The position numbers and the translations under genes were made by a program. Shown piece by piece: positions 35,978 to 45,644 of a stretch of DNA of 64,000 nt. Within the stretch, counting starts at the first letter, position 1, and each line of letters begins with the position of its first letter. The notes beneath the pieces are model-generated. The model worked only from the letters and a program-made list of their open reading frames with translations, was not told where the DNA came from and made no database searches. Source of the stretch: Pedobacter panaciterrae (lineage in GTDB: Bacteria > Bacteroidota > Bacteroidia > Sphingobacteriales > Sphingobacteriaceae); contig NZ_JABMKW010000020.1 in NCBI RefSeq assembly GCF_013204795.1, positions 558,001-622,000 on the forward strand. The letters are read 5' to 3'.

Positions 35978-37240
35978 TTAATTGCCAGTGGTAGTTTGTT
36001 TATTATACTGTGCCATAAGCAGTTGTATCTGGTGCATGATTTTGCTTTGTCTGGCCTGATCTTCGGCGTTTACCTCACGTAAATAATCGCTGGTATTGAT
36101 TACTCCGTTTTGCAATTGTGCGGCCGATGTTTCCTTTATACTTGCTCGCAACGCAATAATCTCATCATCTGAGCTCAATAGGTTTGTTTGCTTATCAATT
36201 TCAGATTCCTGCTGTTTTACCACAAAATTAGTGTTCAATAAAAAGCTTTCCTTTTGCAGATCAATCTCTTTTCTGTTGATGTCTATAATTGCCTTTTCTT
36301 TTTTGCTGGTATAAAAACCAGATAGGGGCCAGCTCATTCTAAGTCCACCCATGGCAAAAGGTTCGGCTGCATTGTTCAACATATTTAATGCTGGCCTGCC
36401 TACACCACCCTGCAAAAACAAATTAAATTTAGGCAGGTTCCGGGCTGCTATAGCTTGTTCTTTTACCTCCAGACTTTTGCGTTGCTGTTCATAAAGGCTA
36501 AGCTCTGGCCGGCGGATTTCAGCTTGCATTATAGGTTGTACAGGTTTTTGCAACTCAATATCTTCTGTAAGTGTTTTATTAATAAATAAGCTCAGCACAT
36601 CTATATATCCTTTGCGTGTAAATTTCTGCTCTATACTTTTTTGGGTTACTTTGAGTAATTCGGCCTTAAGGATATTCAAACTGCTTTTAAAGGCCGTTCC
36701 ATTAGCTATAGTAGCTTTTGCGCGATCGACGCCAAGCTGAATATCTTTTTGAAGTAATTCATTTTGTTTTAGTTGGGCATCTATTAACAATACGCCAAAG
36801 AACAACTGATTTACTCGTTCTTTCAATTTGTATAGCTCAATCTCAAGTTTCTGAGTTTCAACCGAGGCATTAATGCCAATCGCTTCTTTTTGTTGTCTGA
36901 TAACCCCACCATCAAATAGGACTTGAGTTCCTTCGGCACTTAAACGATATTGGTCTTTACTGAGTTGAGGAATATTCGTTCCTGGAATTTGAATTGGAAT
37001 CTTTGTTACATCAGACTGGTAACTGGCCAGTCCGCTAATATTAAATTGTGGAAGATATCCTTTTGCAGCGTTTTCAATAGAGTAGGCTGCAGTTTTTGAA
37101 ATCAATTCCGACTGCCTTACCAATGGATAATTCTGGCGGGTCAGGTTGTAGCATTCTTCAATTGAAAGCTTTTCCTGGCTTTGCACATTCGTTTGGTAAA
37201 ACACAAAAAAAATGATGGTGGTGAAAAATATAGATTTCAT
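35978..37240 (-). CDS. TolC family outer-membrane efflux protein (ABC exporter operon)
   Basis: The 420-residue protein has a signal peptide (cleavage near NVQSQ) and two repeats of the outer-membrane efflux fold with long periplasmic helices (for example SLYEQQRKSLEVKEQAIAAR). It is the first gene of the six-gene pump operon. Its start is 22 bp downstream of the palindrome at 37263-37278, which is also present upstream of the tetR gene. Confidence 0.93.
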   Translation of the reverse strand: MKSIFFTTIIFFVFYQTNVQSQEKLSIEECYNLTRQNYPLVRQSELISKTAAYSIENAAKGYLPQFNISGLASYQSDVTKIPIQIPGTNIPQLSKDQYRLSAEGTQVLFDGGVIRQQKEAIGINASVETQKLEIELYKLKERVNQLFFGVLLIDAQLKQNELLQKDIQLGVDRAKATIANGTAFKSSLNILKAELLKVTQKSIEQKFTRKGYIDVLSLFINKTLTEDIELQKPVQPIMQAEIRRPELSLYEQQRKSLEVKEQAIAARNLPKFNLFLQGGVGRPALNMLNNAAEPFAMGGLRMSWPLSGFYTSKKEKAIIDINRKEIDLQKESFLLNTNFVVKQQESEIDKQTNLLSSDDEIIALRASIKETSAAQLQNGVINTSDYLREVNAEDQARQSKIMHQIQLLMAQYNKQTTTGN

Positions 37241-37262
37241 TTCTACTGTTTATTTATTTGTT

Positions 37263-37278
37263 TTAATCATTTGATTAA
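37263..37278. promoter_or_regulatory. TetR operator candidate before the ABC efflux operon
   Basis: TTAATCATTTGATTAA, with 7-bp arms and a 2-bp centre, sits between the tetR stop and the tolC start. The identical 16-mer occurs at 37978-37993 before tetR. Both would overlap promoter regions, which fits repression of the pump and autoregulation. Confidence 0.75.
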
Positions 37279-37295
37279 TCTCTGAACAAAAAATT

Positions 37296-37913
37296 TTAAT
37301 GGGTTTTTAGCATCGCATCAATCCAAACAGGAATCATTTTTTTTCTTTCTTCAACCATTTTATCAAAATCTTCTTGTTTTAATTCTCCTATAATTTTAAG
37401 TAGGGGACTGGCTACAAAAGGGAAAACCGTTAAACTGATAATGTTTATAATAAAATGCAGGGGATTAGCTTTACTATTTAGGGCTTCGTTTAACTGCTGA
37501 TAAAAATGAGATTTAAGCAGAATCTCTTTAACATTCATATTTGTAGCCAGTTTTTCGGGGTTAGCTTTTATTTCACTTAAAATGAATAATGGCATGTCTG
37601 GTTGCTCTCTTAATAAATTGATATAGTTTTCGGCAACCAGTGAAATCTTTTCTGTTAGGCTAAATGCCTCATTATTCAATAGTCCTCTTATCCCCATTAA
37701 AAACTGCTGTATGTTCTCCATCATTACAATATCAAACAACTTCTCTTTACTTCTGAAATAGTAATTCAGCAACGCAAGGTTTATACCGGCTTCTTCAGCA
37801 ATATCCCTTGTACGAGTACCAGAGTAACCTTTTTTTGTAAAAACAATATTTGCTGCTGCTTTAATCTTTTCTTCAGTGCTGCTGTCGGCTTCTATCTTTG
37901 TTTTCTTACTCAT
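37296..37913 (-). CDS. TetR family repressor of the ABC efflux operon
   Basis: The 205-residue protein has an N-terminal helix-turn-helix (residues 15-60) reading FTKKGYSGTRTRDIAEEAGI and LLNYYFRSKEKLF. The C-terminal ligand domain is variable. It lies just upstream of and in the same direction as the pump operon, separated by 55 bp that hold one copy of the palindrome. A second copy lies upstream of its own start. The inducing compound is unknown. Confidence 0.92.
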   Translation of the reverse strand: MSKKTKIEADSSTEEKIKAAANIVFTKKGYSGTRTRDIAEEAGINLALLNYYFRSKEKLFDIVMMENIQQFLMGIRGLLNNEAFSLTEKISLVAENYINLLREQPDMPLFILSEIKANPEKLATNMNVKEILLKSHFYQQLNEALNSKANPLHFIINIISLTVFPFVASPLLKIIGELKQEDFDKMVEERKKMIPVWIDAMLKTH

Positions 37914-37964
37914 CTTTATCTTGTAATACCTTAGGTACTACAAATATAAGCGTAATTATTTTAT

Positions 37965-37993
37965 TTAATCAAATAATTTAATCATTTGATTAA
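37965..37993. promoter_or_regulatory. TetR operator candidate before tetR
   Basis: The 16-mer TTAATCATTTGATTAA lies at 37978-37993, with an extra half-site TTAATCA at 37965-37971. It is 52 bp upstream of the tetR start and 85 bp upstream of the divergent SulP gene, so it might affect both. Confidence 0.75.
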
Positions 37994-38077
37994 AATCATA
38001 CACATACATCTTATTAACGCAGAGATCAAGTATTTTTTCTACTTTTGCTTCATACTTTCGAAGCATCAACTTTACAT

Positions 38078-39586
38078 ATGTTTTCTCGTAATCGCTTTTT
38101 TGACTTTTCGCAAAAGGTCAATTATAAAAATGAAATCCTGGCAGGCCTAACGGTTGCCATGACAATGATGCCCGAATCTTTATCATTTGCTATCCTTGCC
38201 GGATTCCCTCCCTTATCAGGCTTATATGCCGCCTTTATTATGGGACTGATTACCTCAATTTTAGGTGGCAGGCCGGGTCTTATTTCGGGTGGTGCAGGCG
38301 CTACCGCAATTGTTCTTATTGCTTTAATGAAGTCAAATGGAATTGAATATGTTTTTGCTGCCATTGCATTGGCTGGCATTATCCAGATAGGGGTTGGCCT
38401 GTTTAAACTGGGAAAATTTATTAGCCTGGTGCCTCAACCGGTAATGTATGGTTTTGTGAATGGCTTGGCGGTTATCATTTTTATGGCGCAATTGCAACAA
38501 TTTAAAACTGTTGTGAATGGAGAATCGGCCTGGCTCAGTGGTACTCCATTATTTATTATGGGTGGTTTAGTACTGCTTACCATAGCAATAGTGGTGCTTT
38601 TGCCAAAAATAACTAAAGCTGTCCCTCCATCTCTAATAGCTATAATAGTAGTTTTTTTACTGGTCCTTGGATTCAATATTGACACAAAAATGGTAAGAGA
38701 TATTGCTTCTGTTAGTGGTGGGTTCCCTCCATTTCACATACCTGCTATACCCCTTGAGTTTAAGACTTTACAGGTTATTTTTCCATATGCCTTAATTATG
38801 GCAGGCGTTGGTTTAACAGAAGGATTATTGACCCTCAATTTGGTTGATGAGATTACCACCACAAAAGGCAACGGTAATAGAGAATGTATTGCGCAAGGAA
38901 CTGCAAATATTGCTAATGGCTTTTTCTTTGGAATGGGGGGGTGCCCAATGATTGCTCAAACACTGGTTAATTTATCGGCTGGTGCCAGAGCAAGATTATC
39001 TGGAATAATTGCTTCATTAACCATACTTATTATTATACTTTTCGGTGCACCTATTATTGACCGCGTTCCAATGGCTGCATTAACAGGGGTAATGATTATG
39101 GTTGCCATAGGTACATTTGAATGGGTTAGTTTCCGCATCATTAACAAAATGCCCAGGCAGGATATCTTTATAGGTATTCTTGTGGCCGGAATTACCATTT
39201 GGCTTCATAATCTGGCACTTGCAGTACTTATAGGTGTTATCATTTCAGCCTTGGTATTTGCATGGGAAAGCGCAAAACGAATCCGTGCAAAAAAATATAT
39301 AGATGAACTTGGGGTTAAACATTACGAAATATTTGGCCCCTTATTTTTCGGATCTGTAGCCGCTTTTAATGAGAAATTTGACGTGACCGGAGACCCTCAG
39401 GAAGTTATCATAGATTTTAATGAAAGTAGAGTAGCGGACATGAGTGGTATAGAAGCACTAAATAAATTAACTGAACGTTATAAACTGGCAGGAAAGAAAT
39501 TACACCTGCAGCATCTTAGTGAAGATTGCAGGACGTTACTCAAAAATGCTGAAACAGTGATAGAAGTTAACATCAAACAATTTTGA
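38078..39586 (+). CDS. SulP family anion transporter with STAS domain
   Basis: The ATG at 38078 (502 residues) is chosen over an upstream TTG. The membrane part has the SulP opening NEILAGLTVAMTMMPESLSF, GLYAAFIMGLITSILGGRPG and the MGGCPMIAQTLVNLSAGAR loop near residue 300. A C-terminal STAS domain (about 415-500) contains IIDFNESRVADMSGIEALNK. SulP proteins carry sulfate, bicarbonate or related anions; the substrate here is open. The gene is divergent from tetR. Confidence 0.92.
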   Translation: MFSRNRFFDFSQKVNYKNEILAGLTVAMTMMPESLSFAILAGFPPLSGLYAAFIMGLITSILGGRPGLISGGAGATAIVLIALMKSNGIEYVFAAIALAGIIQIGVGLFKLGKFISLVPQPVMYGFVNGLAVIIFMAQLQQFKTVVNGESAWLSGTPLFIMGGLVLLTIAIVVLLPKITKAVPPSLIAIIVVFLLVLGFNIDTKMVRDIASVSGGFPPFHIPAIPLEFKTLQVIFPYALIMAGVGLTEGLLTLNLVDEITTTKGNGNRECIAQGTANIANGFFFGMGGCPMIAQTLVNLSAGARARLSGIIASLTILIIILFGAPIIDRVPMAALTGVMIMVAIGTFEWVSFRIINKMPRQDIFIGILVAGITIWLHNLALAVLIGVIISALVFAWESAKRIRAKKYIDELGVKHYEIFGPLFFGSVAAFNEKFDVTGDPQEVIIDFNESRVADMSGIEALNKLTERYKLAGKKLHLQHLSEDCRTLLKNAETVIEVNIKQF

Positions 39587-39620
39587 TCTATTGCTGTTGC
39601 TTTGATATTAAATAATAAGA

Positions 39621-39854
39621 ATGAAATTAGTTTACACGGATCCCTTTGCCATCGAACTCCATGGAGTTAAGCTTACAGTCTATCCACAAGAGGATGGCAT
39701 CTATAAAGTTTTTAAAGGTTCAAATAAATTTGCTATTCTACATGCTGTAGTCCATGAACTGGGTATTACCTGGGAAACAAAGGGATGGATAGATCAGTCG
39801 TACGTAAATGAAATTGGAAAACTGATCGAGGAAGAGCATGTTGATTTGCTTTAA
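39621..39854 (+). CDS. Small conserved-looking hypothetical protein (77 aa)
   Basis: The 77-residue acidic soluble protein begins 34 bp after the SulP gene in the same direction. It has a short beta-hairpin-like start (LHGVKLTVYPQEDGIYKVF) followed by helices. I recognise no family. The good start and coding bias favour a real gene, perhaps co-transcribed with the transporter. Confidence 0.6.
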   Translation: MKLVYTDPFAIELHGVKLTVYPQEDGIYKVFKGSNKFAILHAVVHELGITWETKGWIDQSYVNEIGKLIEEEHVDLL

Positions 39855-39909
39855 CTGATTAGGGTTTGTAAACTGGATCAATTGTTTATCTTCATGAAAA
39901 AAAAGAATC

Positions 39910-40695
39910 ATGAAGAGTTTCCCTGTGGCTAAGCTGATACCAAGATTGTTGATGCTGGTTTCCGTATTATTGCTAACTTCCTTTTCCTCTGGAAAAAGAG
40001 CAAAACTGAATATTGTTTTTATAGGAGACAGTATAACGGAGGGAGGTGCACTAAAACAGCCATCCTTAGAGGCAACGCCTCTTATAGTTCAGCAAATCCT
40101 AACTTCAAAAGGACGCTTTAGCTCTGTTAATATTGCAAACATGGGCTATAGCGGACATACCAGCCTTGATTTTTTGCCGGCCACTAATACTGACTTCCCG
40201 AAGGTTATCGAAGCCGCAAACGCTTTAAACAAGGATACCTCGGCCACGCTTTTGTTTTCTATTATGTTGGGAACTAACGATAGCGCAATATTCGGGCCCA
40301 ACGGATCGCCTATCTCTGCTGAGCAATACGATCAAAATATTTCCAAAGTGATTGATATTTTATTAAATCAGTTTCCAAAGGCAAAATTTGTACTTCAGTA
40401 TCCACTTTGGTATAGCGCTAATACTCAAAACAATGCAGCTTATTTAGAAGAAGGTTTAAACAGATTAGAAAGTTACTTCCCAAAAATTGATAACCTGGTT
40501 AAAAGGTATACCAAATTAGCTCCTAAACGGATATTTGCAGGTGATAAATCTGGCTTTGATTTTTTCAAAAAGAATCATACTACTTTGTTTAAACCTGAAC
40601 AAGGAAAAAAGGGCACGTTCTATTTGCATCCAAATGCCGAAGGATCAAAAGAGCTGGCAAGAATATGGGTTAAAGGGATCTTAAAGGCCATCTAA
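39910..40695 (+). CDS. SGNH/GDSL-type hydrolase, exported
   Basis: The 261-residue protein has an N-terminal hydrophobic signal (residues 8-26). Block I is IVFIGDSITEGG with Ser41 as nucleophile, block III is MLGTNDS, and the catalytic Asp/His region reads YLHPNAEGSKELA. It is therefore an esterase or carbohydrate deacetylase of the SGNH superfamily acting in the periplasm. The substrate is unknown. Confidence 0.9.
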   Translation: MKSFPVAKLIPRLLMLVSVLLLTSFSSGKRAKLNIVFIGDSITEGGALKQPSLEATPLIVQQILTSKGRFSSVNIANMGYSGHTSLDFLPATNTDFPKVIEAANALNKDTSATLLFSIMLGTNDSAIFGPNGSPISAEQYDQNISKVIDILLNQFPKAKFVLQYPLWYSANTQNNAAYLEEGLNRLESYFPKIDNLVKRYTKLAPKRIFAGDKSGFDFFKKNHTTLFKPEQGKKGTFYLHPNAEGSKELARIWVKGILKAI

Positions 40696-40755
40696 AGTTC
40701 CAAGGGAGGATAATTATGGTTTTTTGCGTAATATTGAACATTAATCCTTAGTCAG

Positions 40756-43224
40756 ATGATGCTCCCTAAAAAACTAAGCTGCTTTCTACTGGTTTGTATC
40801 TGCTTATTTAGCTGCATTGCCTTACGTGCTCAAAAGAAAGATTCAATTAATAAATTCCTTGTAAAGGACAGCTCAAAATTAGATTTTGTAGCTAAAATGC
40901 AGGCTTTTGCAAAACGTTCTTCGAAAAAAAGTGCTGATGAGTTTGATGCCGATAAAGCAACGATTGCTCAAATCAAAACGTTTGACGAGATACAGCGGAC
41001 CATGCAAAAAGCAAAGATCTATGTAAATGGCAAATTAGACACGACGGATACAAAAAACGAGCTTAAAAAGATCGAAGAAGATTTTGCTGTGGCTGGTGAT
41101 GGTATTTTTACTGACAGAGGATCATCACAAACATTCCGAAATCTAACTGCTACCTCAAAGATATTATCGCAACTGCTAAATAAAGTAAATGCCAGAAAAC
41201 TAAAGCTAGATGCCCGTCAACAGGAATTGAACAATTTCCGGTATCAGCTTGATTCGCTATTAAGTGTACCCGCATTATTTAAATTTCCGGCAGACTCAGT
41301 AACACTGATGAAGTATTTGCAAAAGATAAAAGTTATTGCATATGAAACTAGCCCCATCGATACCTCACTTAAGATGGCAAGCAATAACATTCAGAACTTA
41401 CTTAATCAGGTAAACATGACGGCTTTTAAATTGGAAAGCAGTTTAGAAGAAATTGAATCTTATCAGAAAGACATGGCGGGGCAGACCTACAAAAGGGAGT
41501 TTGGAAACCTCTGGAAGTCACCTGGTAATTACCGGCCATTTGAAGAAATACTTTATTTTTCAAAAACAAAAGGATTATTGACCCTTACATTTTATGCGGG
41601 GAACAATACAGGTAAATTAATATTGCTTGTTTTACTTATTGCTACTTCTTTTATTTATCTGCGCTCACTTAAAAATATTTATTTAGAAAATAATCTGCTA
41701 AAAACTGATTTTGATGGCCAATTGGTACTCAGGTATCCATTGCTCTCTGCTATGTTAATTATTATAAGTTTATTTCAGTTCTTTTTTGTATCGCCTCCTT
41801 TTATCTTAAACGTTATTTTTTGGTCAATATCCTGCATTTGTCTGAGCATTATTTTTAGAAAATATATAAGCAAATACTGGATGCGTGTGTGGTTGATTAT
41901 GGTTGTAGTTTTTCTGATTGCTGCTTTGGGTAATTTGATACTACAGGCCTCCAGAATAGAGCGATGGGGTATGCTTGTTACTTCTATACTTGGGGTAATA
42001 GTTGGCCTGGTTACAATATTAAAAGGGCATCGCGAAGAGCTTAGAGAGAAATGGATTGTATGGTCTATCGCTTTTATGGCCTTACTTGAACTAATATCCA
42101 CGCTGGCAAATTTGTTTGGAAGGTATAATTTGGCAAAAACACTGTTCATTGGCGGATTTTTAAACGTGGTTATTGCCATTCTTTTTCTTTGGACAGTGCG
42201 GCTTATTAATGAAGGGCTCTTTCTTGCATTTAATGTATATTCAGGACAGGATAAAAAGCTTTTTTACCTCAACTTTGAAAGGGTAGGCAAAAGGGCTCCT
42301 TTGTTATTCTATATACTACTGGCTGTAGGTTGGGCGATATTACTTGGCCGTAATTTCCCGGCATTTGATTACCTACTTAAGCCTTTTCAAAACTTTTTTA
42401 CCCAGGAGCGCACTCTTGGTGATTATACCTTCAGCATCAATAATCTGGTATTATTTATTGCAATTATGTCGATTGCAGTTATTGTGTCCAAGATCGTTTC
42501 TTTTTTTGCATCTGATGGACATCTTCCAGATAATAAGGAAAATAAGAATGAGAGACAGGGGATAGGGAGCTGGTTGCTACTGGTGCGTATTTCGATCCTG
42601 TGCATCGGGTTATTTTTGGCTGTAGCAGCAGCAGGGATTCCTGTTGATAGGATAACCATCGTTTTGGGTGCTTTAGGTGTGGGTATAGGTTTTGGTCTGC
42701 AAACTTTAGTTAACAACCTGGTAAGTGGACTCATTATTGCATTTGAAAAGCCCGTTAATGTTGGAGATATTGTTGATGTTGACGGCCAGGGTGGTAAAAT
42801 GAAATCTATTGGGTTCAGGAGCAGTGTAATTTCTACCTGGGATGGCGCCGATGTAGTTATGCCCAATGGCGATTTGCTTAATGCTCATCTGATCAATTGG
42901 TCGCTCGGCGGAAACCGTAAACGCATATCGATCCTGATCGGCATTGCCTACGATGCTGATCTGGAGAAGTGCAGGCAGTTACTGACGGAGATTTTAAACA
43001 ATGATCAGCGGATCAGCAAGAATCCGGGTCCTGTTGTACAATTCGAGCAGTTCAGCAATAGTTCAATCGATCTGCGGATATATTTCTGGACAAAACATAT
43101 TGGAGATACGTCTGCTACAAGGAGCGATCTGATTATAGCTATCGTTGCAGCTTTTAAAGCCAATGGCATAGCAATACCATTTCCTCAACAGGACATCCAT
43201 CTTCATCATCCAGATCAGCAATAA
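40756..43224 (+). CDS. Large mechanosensitive channel of the MscS family
   Basis: The 822-residue protein has a signal peptide (residues 1-25), a long helical periplasmic domain (30-250), about eight membrane helices (285-610), then the MscS pore helix GALGVGIGFGLQTLVNNLVS near residue 640 and the beta domain with PVNVGDIVDVDGQGGKMKSI and VVMPNGDLLN. The size resembles MscK/YbdG-like large members. It releases solutes on hypo-osmotic shock. The AraC gene starts 15 bp later. Confidence 0.93.
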   Translation: MMLPKKLSCFLLVCICLFSCIALRAQKKDSINKFLVKDSSKLDFVAKMQAFAKRSSKKSADEFDADKATIAQIKTFDEIQRTMQKAKIYVNGKLDTTDTKNELKKIEEDFAVAGDGIFTDRGSSQTFRNLTATSKILSQLLNKVNARKLKLDARQQELNNFRYQLDSLLSVPALFKFPADSVTLMKYLQKIKVIAYETSPIDTSLKMASNNIQNLLNQVNMTAFKLESSLEEIESYQKDMAGQTYKREFGNLWKSPGNYRPFEEILYFSKTKGLLTLTFYAGNNTGKLILLVLLIATSFIYLRSLKNIYLENNLLKTDFDGQLVLRYPLLSAMLIIISLFQFFFVSPPFILNVIFWSISCICLSIIFRKYISKYWMRVWLIMVVVFLIAALGNLILQASRIERWGMLVTSILGVIVGLVTILKGHREELREKWIVWSIAFMALLELISTLANLFGRYNLAKTLFIGGFLNVVIAILFLWTVRLINEGLFLAFNVYSGQDKKLFYLNFERVGKRAPLLFYILLAVGWAILLGRNFPAFDYLLKPFQNFFTQERTLGDYTFSINNLVLFIAIMSIAVIVSKIVSFFASDGHLPDNKENKNERQGIGSWLLLVRISILCIGLFLAVAAAGIPVDRITIVLGALGVGIGFGLQTLVNNLVSGLIIAFEKPVNVGDIVDVDGQGGKMKSIGFRSSVISTWDGADVVMPNGDLLNAHLINWSLGGNRKRISILIGIAYDADLEKCRQLLTEILNNDQRISKNPGPVVQFEQFSNSSIDLRIYFWTKHIGDTSATRSDLIIAIVAAFKANGIAIPFPQQDIHLHHPDQQ

Positions 43225-43238
43225 AACAACTACTTGCC

Positions 43239-44057
43239 ATGCACCATCAAGAATTTGAACCTCCTGAAGAGCTACAAGATATCATAAAGTGCTTTTGGTA
43301 CAACAGAAAAGAATCTGGAGAACTGGAATCGAGTTTCGAGGTAGTGCCTGATGGCTACGCTGAAATTATTTTTTATTTTGGAAACCTTTATGGCATTTCT
43401 TATAATGATGGTTTACAGCCATTGCCCTCACCGTTTATGATGGGACTGCTAAATCAACCTGTTCTTTTTCATACACAAAACCGCTTGGAAATCATTGGTA
43501 TCAGGTGCTTTCCATGGACTGTTTTCGATTTGCTTGGATTGCCATCCGGTAAAGATGGGCTGCGCATATTTGAACATCCGATAGCCCGGCTTCAGTTGAC
43601 TTTGAATAAATTGATTCATGCCAATGGGATAGATGATGCGATAGCCCATGTAAAACAGTATTTCTTAAATGAACGCTCTCAGATTGGCCCCGACAATACC
43701 TTATTCAAAGCGGGAGTTGCTATGAGAGAGGCAAAGGGTGCTATTTTGGTAAGCGAGGTAGCGGCGGCGGCTCATGCAACGGTTCGTACATTGGAAAGGA
43801 GATTTAAGCAATCTTCTGGCCATACAGTTAAAGACGTGTCTGGCCTGATGCGTTTTGAGGAGGTACGAAACCGGTTATGGCATTACCCGGAATCCAACCT
43901 TGCCAGCTTGGCCCAGGAACTCGGCTACGCGGATCAAGCGCATCTTAGCAAGGAATTTAAGCGCTACAGTGGCACTACACCAGGGGTATTTGCACGAAAG
44001 GCAAAGAAAGGAAAACAGACTGTCGGCAGTGATTTTGTCGCGTTTGTACAAGCCTAA
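43239..44057 (+). CDS. AraC family regulator with DUF6597-type N-terminus
   Basis: The 272-residue protein has an N-terminal sensor of the DUF6597 kind (PPEELQDIIKCFWYNRKESG, then VVPDGYAEIIFYFG). It carries a C-terminal AraC DNA-binding domain with ATVRTLERRFKQSSGHTVKD and ASLAQELGYADQAHLSKEFK. It is 39 bp upstream of the FAD monooxygenase gene in the same direction, so it may control that gene. No ligand can be inferred. Confidence 0.9.
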   Translation: MHHQEFEPPEELQDIIKCFWYNRKESGELESSFEVVPDGYAEIIFYFGNLYGISYNDGLQPLPSPFMMGLLNQPVLFHTQNRLEIIGIRCFPWTVFDLLGLPSGKDGLRIFEHPIARLQLTLNKLIHANGIDDAIAHVKQYFLNERSQIGPDNTLFKAGVAMREAKGAILVSEVAAAAHATVRTLERRFKQSSGHTVKDVSGLMRFEEVRNRLWHYPESNLASLAQELGYADQAHLSKEFKRYSGTTPGVFARKAKKGKQTVGSDFVAFVQA

Positions 44058-44096
44058 CGCAGGAACATTCCAGAATTTTGTGTTTAAATAAATCAT

Positions 44097-45644
44097 ATGA
44101 AAACACAAAATAAATCCATTTACGATGTCATCATTTCGGGTGCAGGACCTGTAGGTCTGTTCCTTGCCTGTGAACTAGCACTTGCCAAATGTTCAGTCCT
44201 GATACTGGAAAAGGCGGAGAATCCGCAGTCTCCATTGAAACAACTTCCTTTCGGGATACGAGGACTCTCAGCACCTACTATTGAAGCGCTTTACCGCCGT
44301 GGTTTACTTGAAGAGCTAGAGCTGCATAAACAGCTTAAAAATCCACATCAAAATGCAAAGGAAGGGGCACAAAGGCAGGGAGGACACTTTGCTGGTATTC
44401 CATTTCTTGCCGTCAATGTTGACACTTCACAATGGGCGTATCGTTTACCTTGCTCTACCCAGACTAATTTAATTTCTGAGATGCAGGAGATTGAAACAGT
44501 TTTAACCCGCCGTGCAGAATCTTTAAATGTACAAATCAGGCGCGGGCATGCCATTACTGACTTTAATCAAACTGCGGATGAGGTAGCGGTTCAGTCTGGT
44601 GATCAATCTTTTAAAGCTAAATGGCTGGTAGGTTGTGATGGGAGTCGAAGCGTTGTCCGGAAGATTGCTGGTTTTGAATTTGCAGGCACAGAACCGGAAT
44701 TCACCGGTTATTCTGTAAAAGCGGATATAGCTGACCCGGAAAAGCTCAGCCCTGGCAGAAATGTGACTGCAAGGGGCATGTATATGCAATCTCAGCCTGG
44801 CTATGTACTAATACAGGATTTTGATGGTGGAGCATTTCATCACTCGGGAAATCCAATCACGCTCGAACATATTCAAGAAGTGTTGCGCCGTGTGTCGAAT
44901 ACCGATGTAACGATCAGCACCCTCCATATTGCCACCACCTGGACCGATCGGGCGCGGCAGACCACAACCTACCGCAACAGGCGGGTGCTTTTAGCTGGCG
45001 ATGCTGCACACATCCATTCGCCGTTAGGAGGACAAGGGCTTAACCTTGGGCTAGGCGATGCCATGAACCTGGGTTGGAAGCTTGCAGCAACCATCCATGA
45101 TAAAGCCACAGATGGTTTGCTAGACACTTATTATACCGAACGGCATCCAATTGGCGCACAAGTTTTGGATTGGTCACGCGCACAGGTTGCAATTATGAAA
45201 CCAGACCCGCATGCTCGCGCGCTGAATGCAATTTTTCGCGATTTGATCAACACGCGTGAGGGCGCCACCTATTTTGCAGGAAGGGTATGGGGTATCAACA
45301 TACATTACCATTTAGGAGGAATCCACCCGCTGGTAGGGCACAGCGTTCCCAACTTTGAGTTCGAAGATGGTACTACGATTGGTGAGCTTATGCGGGATGG
45401 CCATTGGACACTTCTTGATTTTGACAAGAATGTTTTAATAAAAACTTTGGCAACTGAATATGGCAGTCAAATCAACTTTATATCTGGACAAGTGAAAGAA
45501 CAATTCGGCCTAAGTGTTGTGTTGATACGCCCTGATGGAATTATCGCCTGGGCTTCTGATAATGAAGCTCATGAAAACTCATTTAGACAAGCAATTGCAT
45601 TTTGGATTACAGGCGTCACATCGGAGGCCATTGATCGTTGTTGA
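44097..45644 (+). CDS. FAD-dependent aromatic monooxygenase (PheA/TfdB family)
   Basis: The 515-residue protein has the dinucleotide-binding motif SGAGPVGLFLACELA near residue 15, the DG motif in GCDGSRSVVRKIAG near residue 180, and the second FAD motif GDAAHIHSPLGGQGLNLGLGD near residue 300. A thioredoxin-like C-terminal domain follows (about 410-515). Relatives hydroxylate phenols or modify antibiotics such as rifampicin and tetracycline. The last 29 bp overlap the 3' end of the convergent reductase-like gene. Confidence 0.92.
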   Translation: MKTQNKSIYDVIISGAGPVGLFLACELALAKCSVLILEKAENPQSPLKQLPFGIRGLSAPTIEALYRRGLLEELELHKQLKNPHQNAKEGAQRQGGHFAGIPFLAVNVDTSQWAYRLPCSTQTNLISEMQEIETVLTRRAESLNVQIRRGHAITDFNQTADEVAVQSGDQSFKAKWLVGCDGSRSVVRKIAGFEFAGTEPEFTGYSVKADIADPEKLSPGRNVTARGMYMQSQPGYVLIQDFDGGAFHHSGNPITLEHIQEVLRRVSNTDVTISTLHIATTWTDRARQTTTYRNRRVLLAGDAAHIHSPLGGQGLNLGLGDAMNLGWKLAATIHDKATDGLLDTYYTERHPIGAQVLDWSRAQVAIMKPDPHARALNAIFRDLINTREGATYFAGRVWGINIHYHLGGIHPLVGHSVPNFEFEDGTTIGELMRDGHWTLLDFDKNVLIKTLATEYGSQINFISGQVKEQFGLSVVLIRPDGIIAWASDNEAHENSFRQAIAFWITGVTSEAIDRC

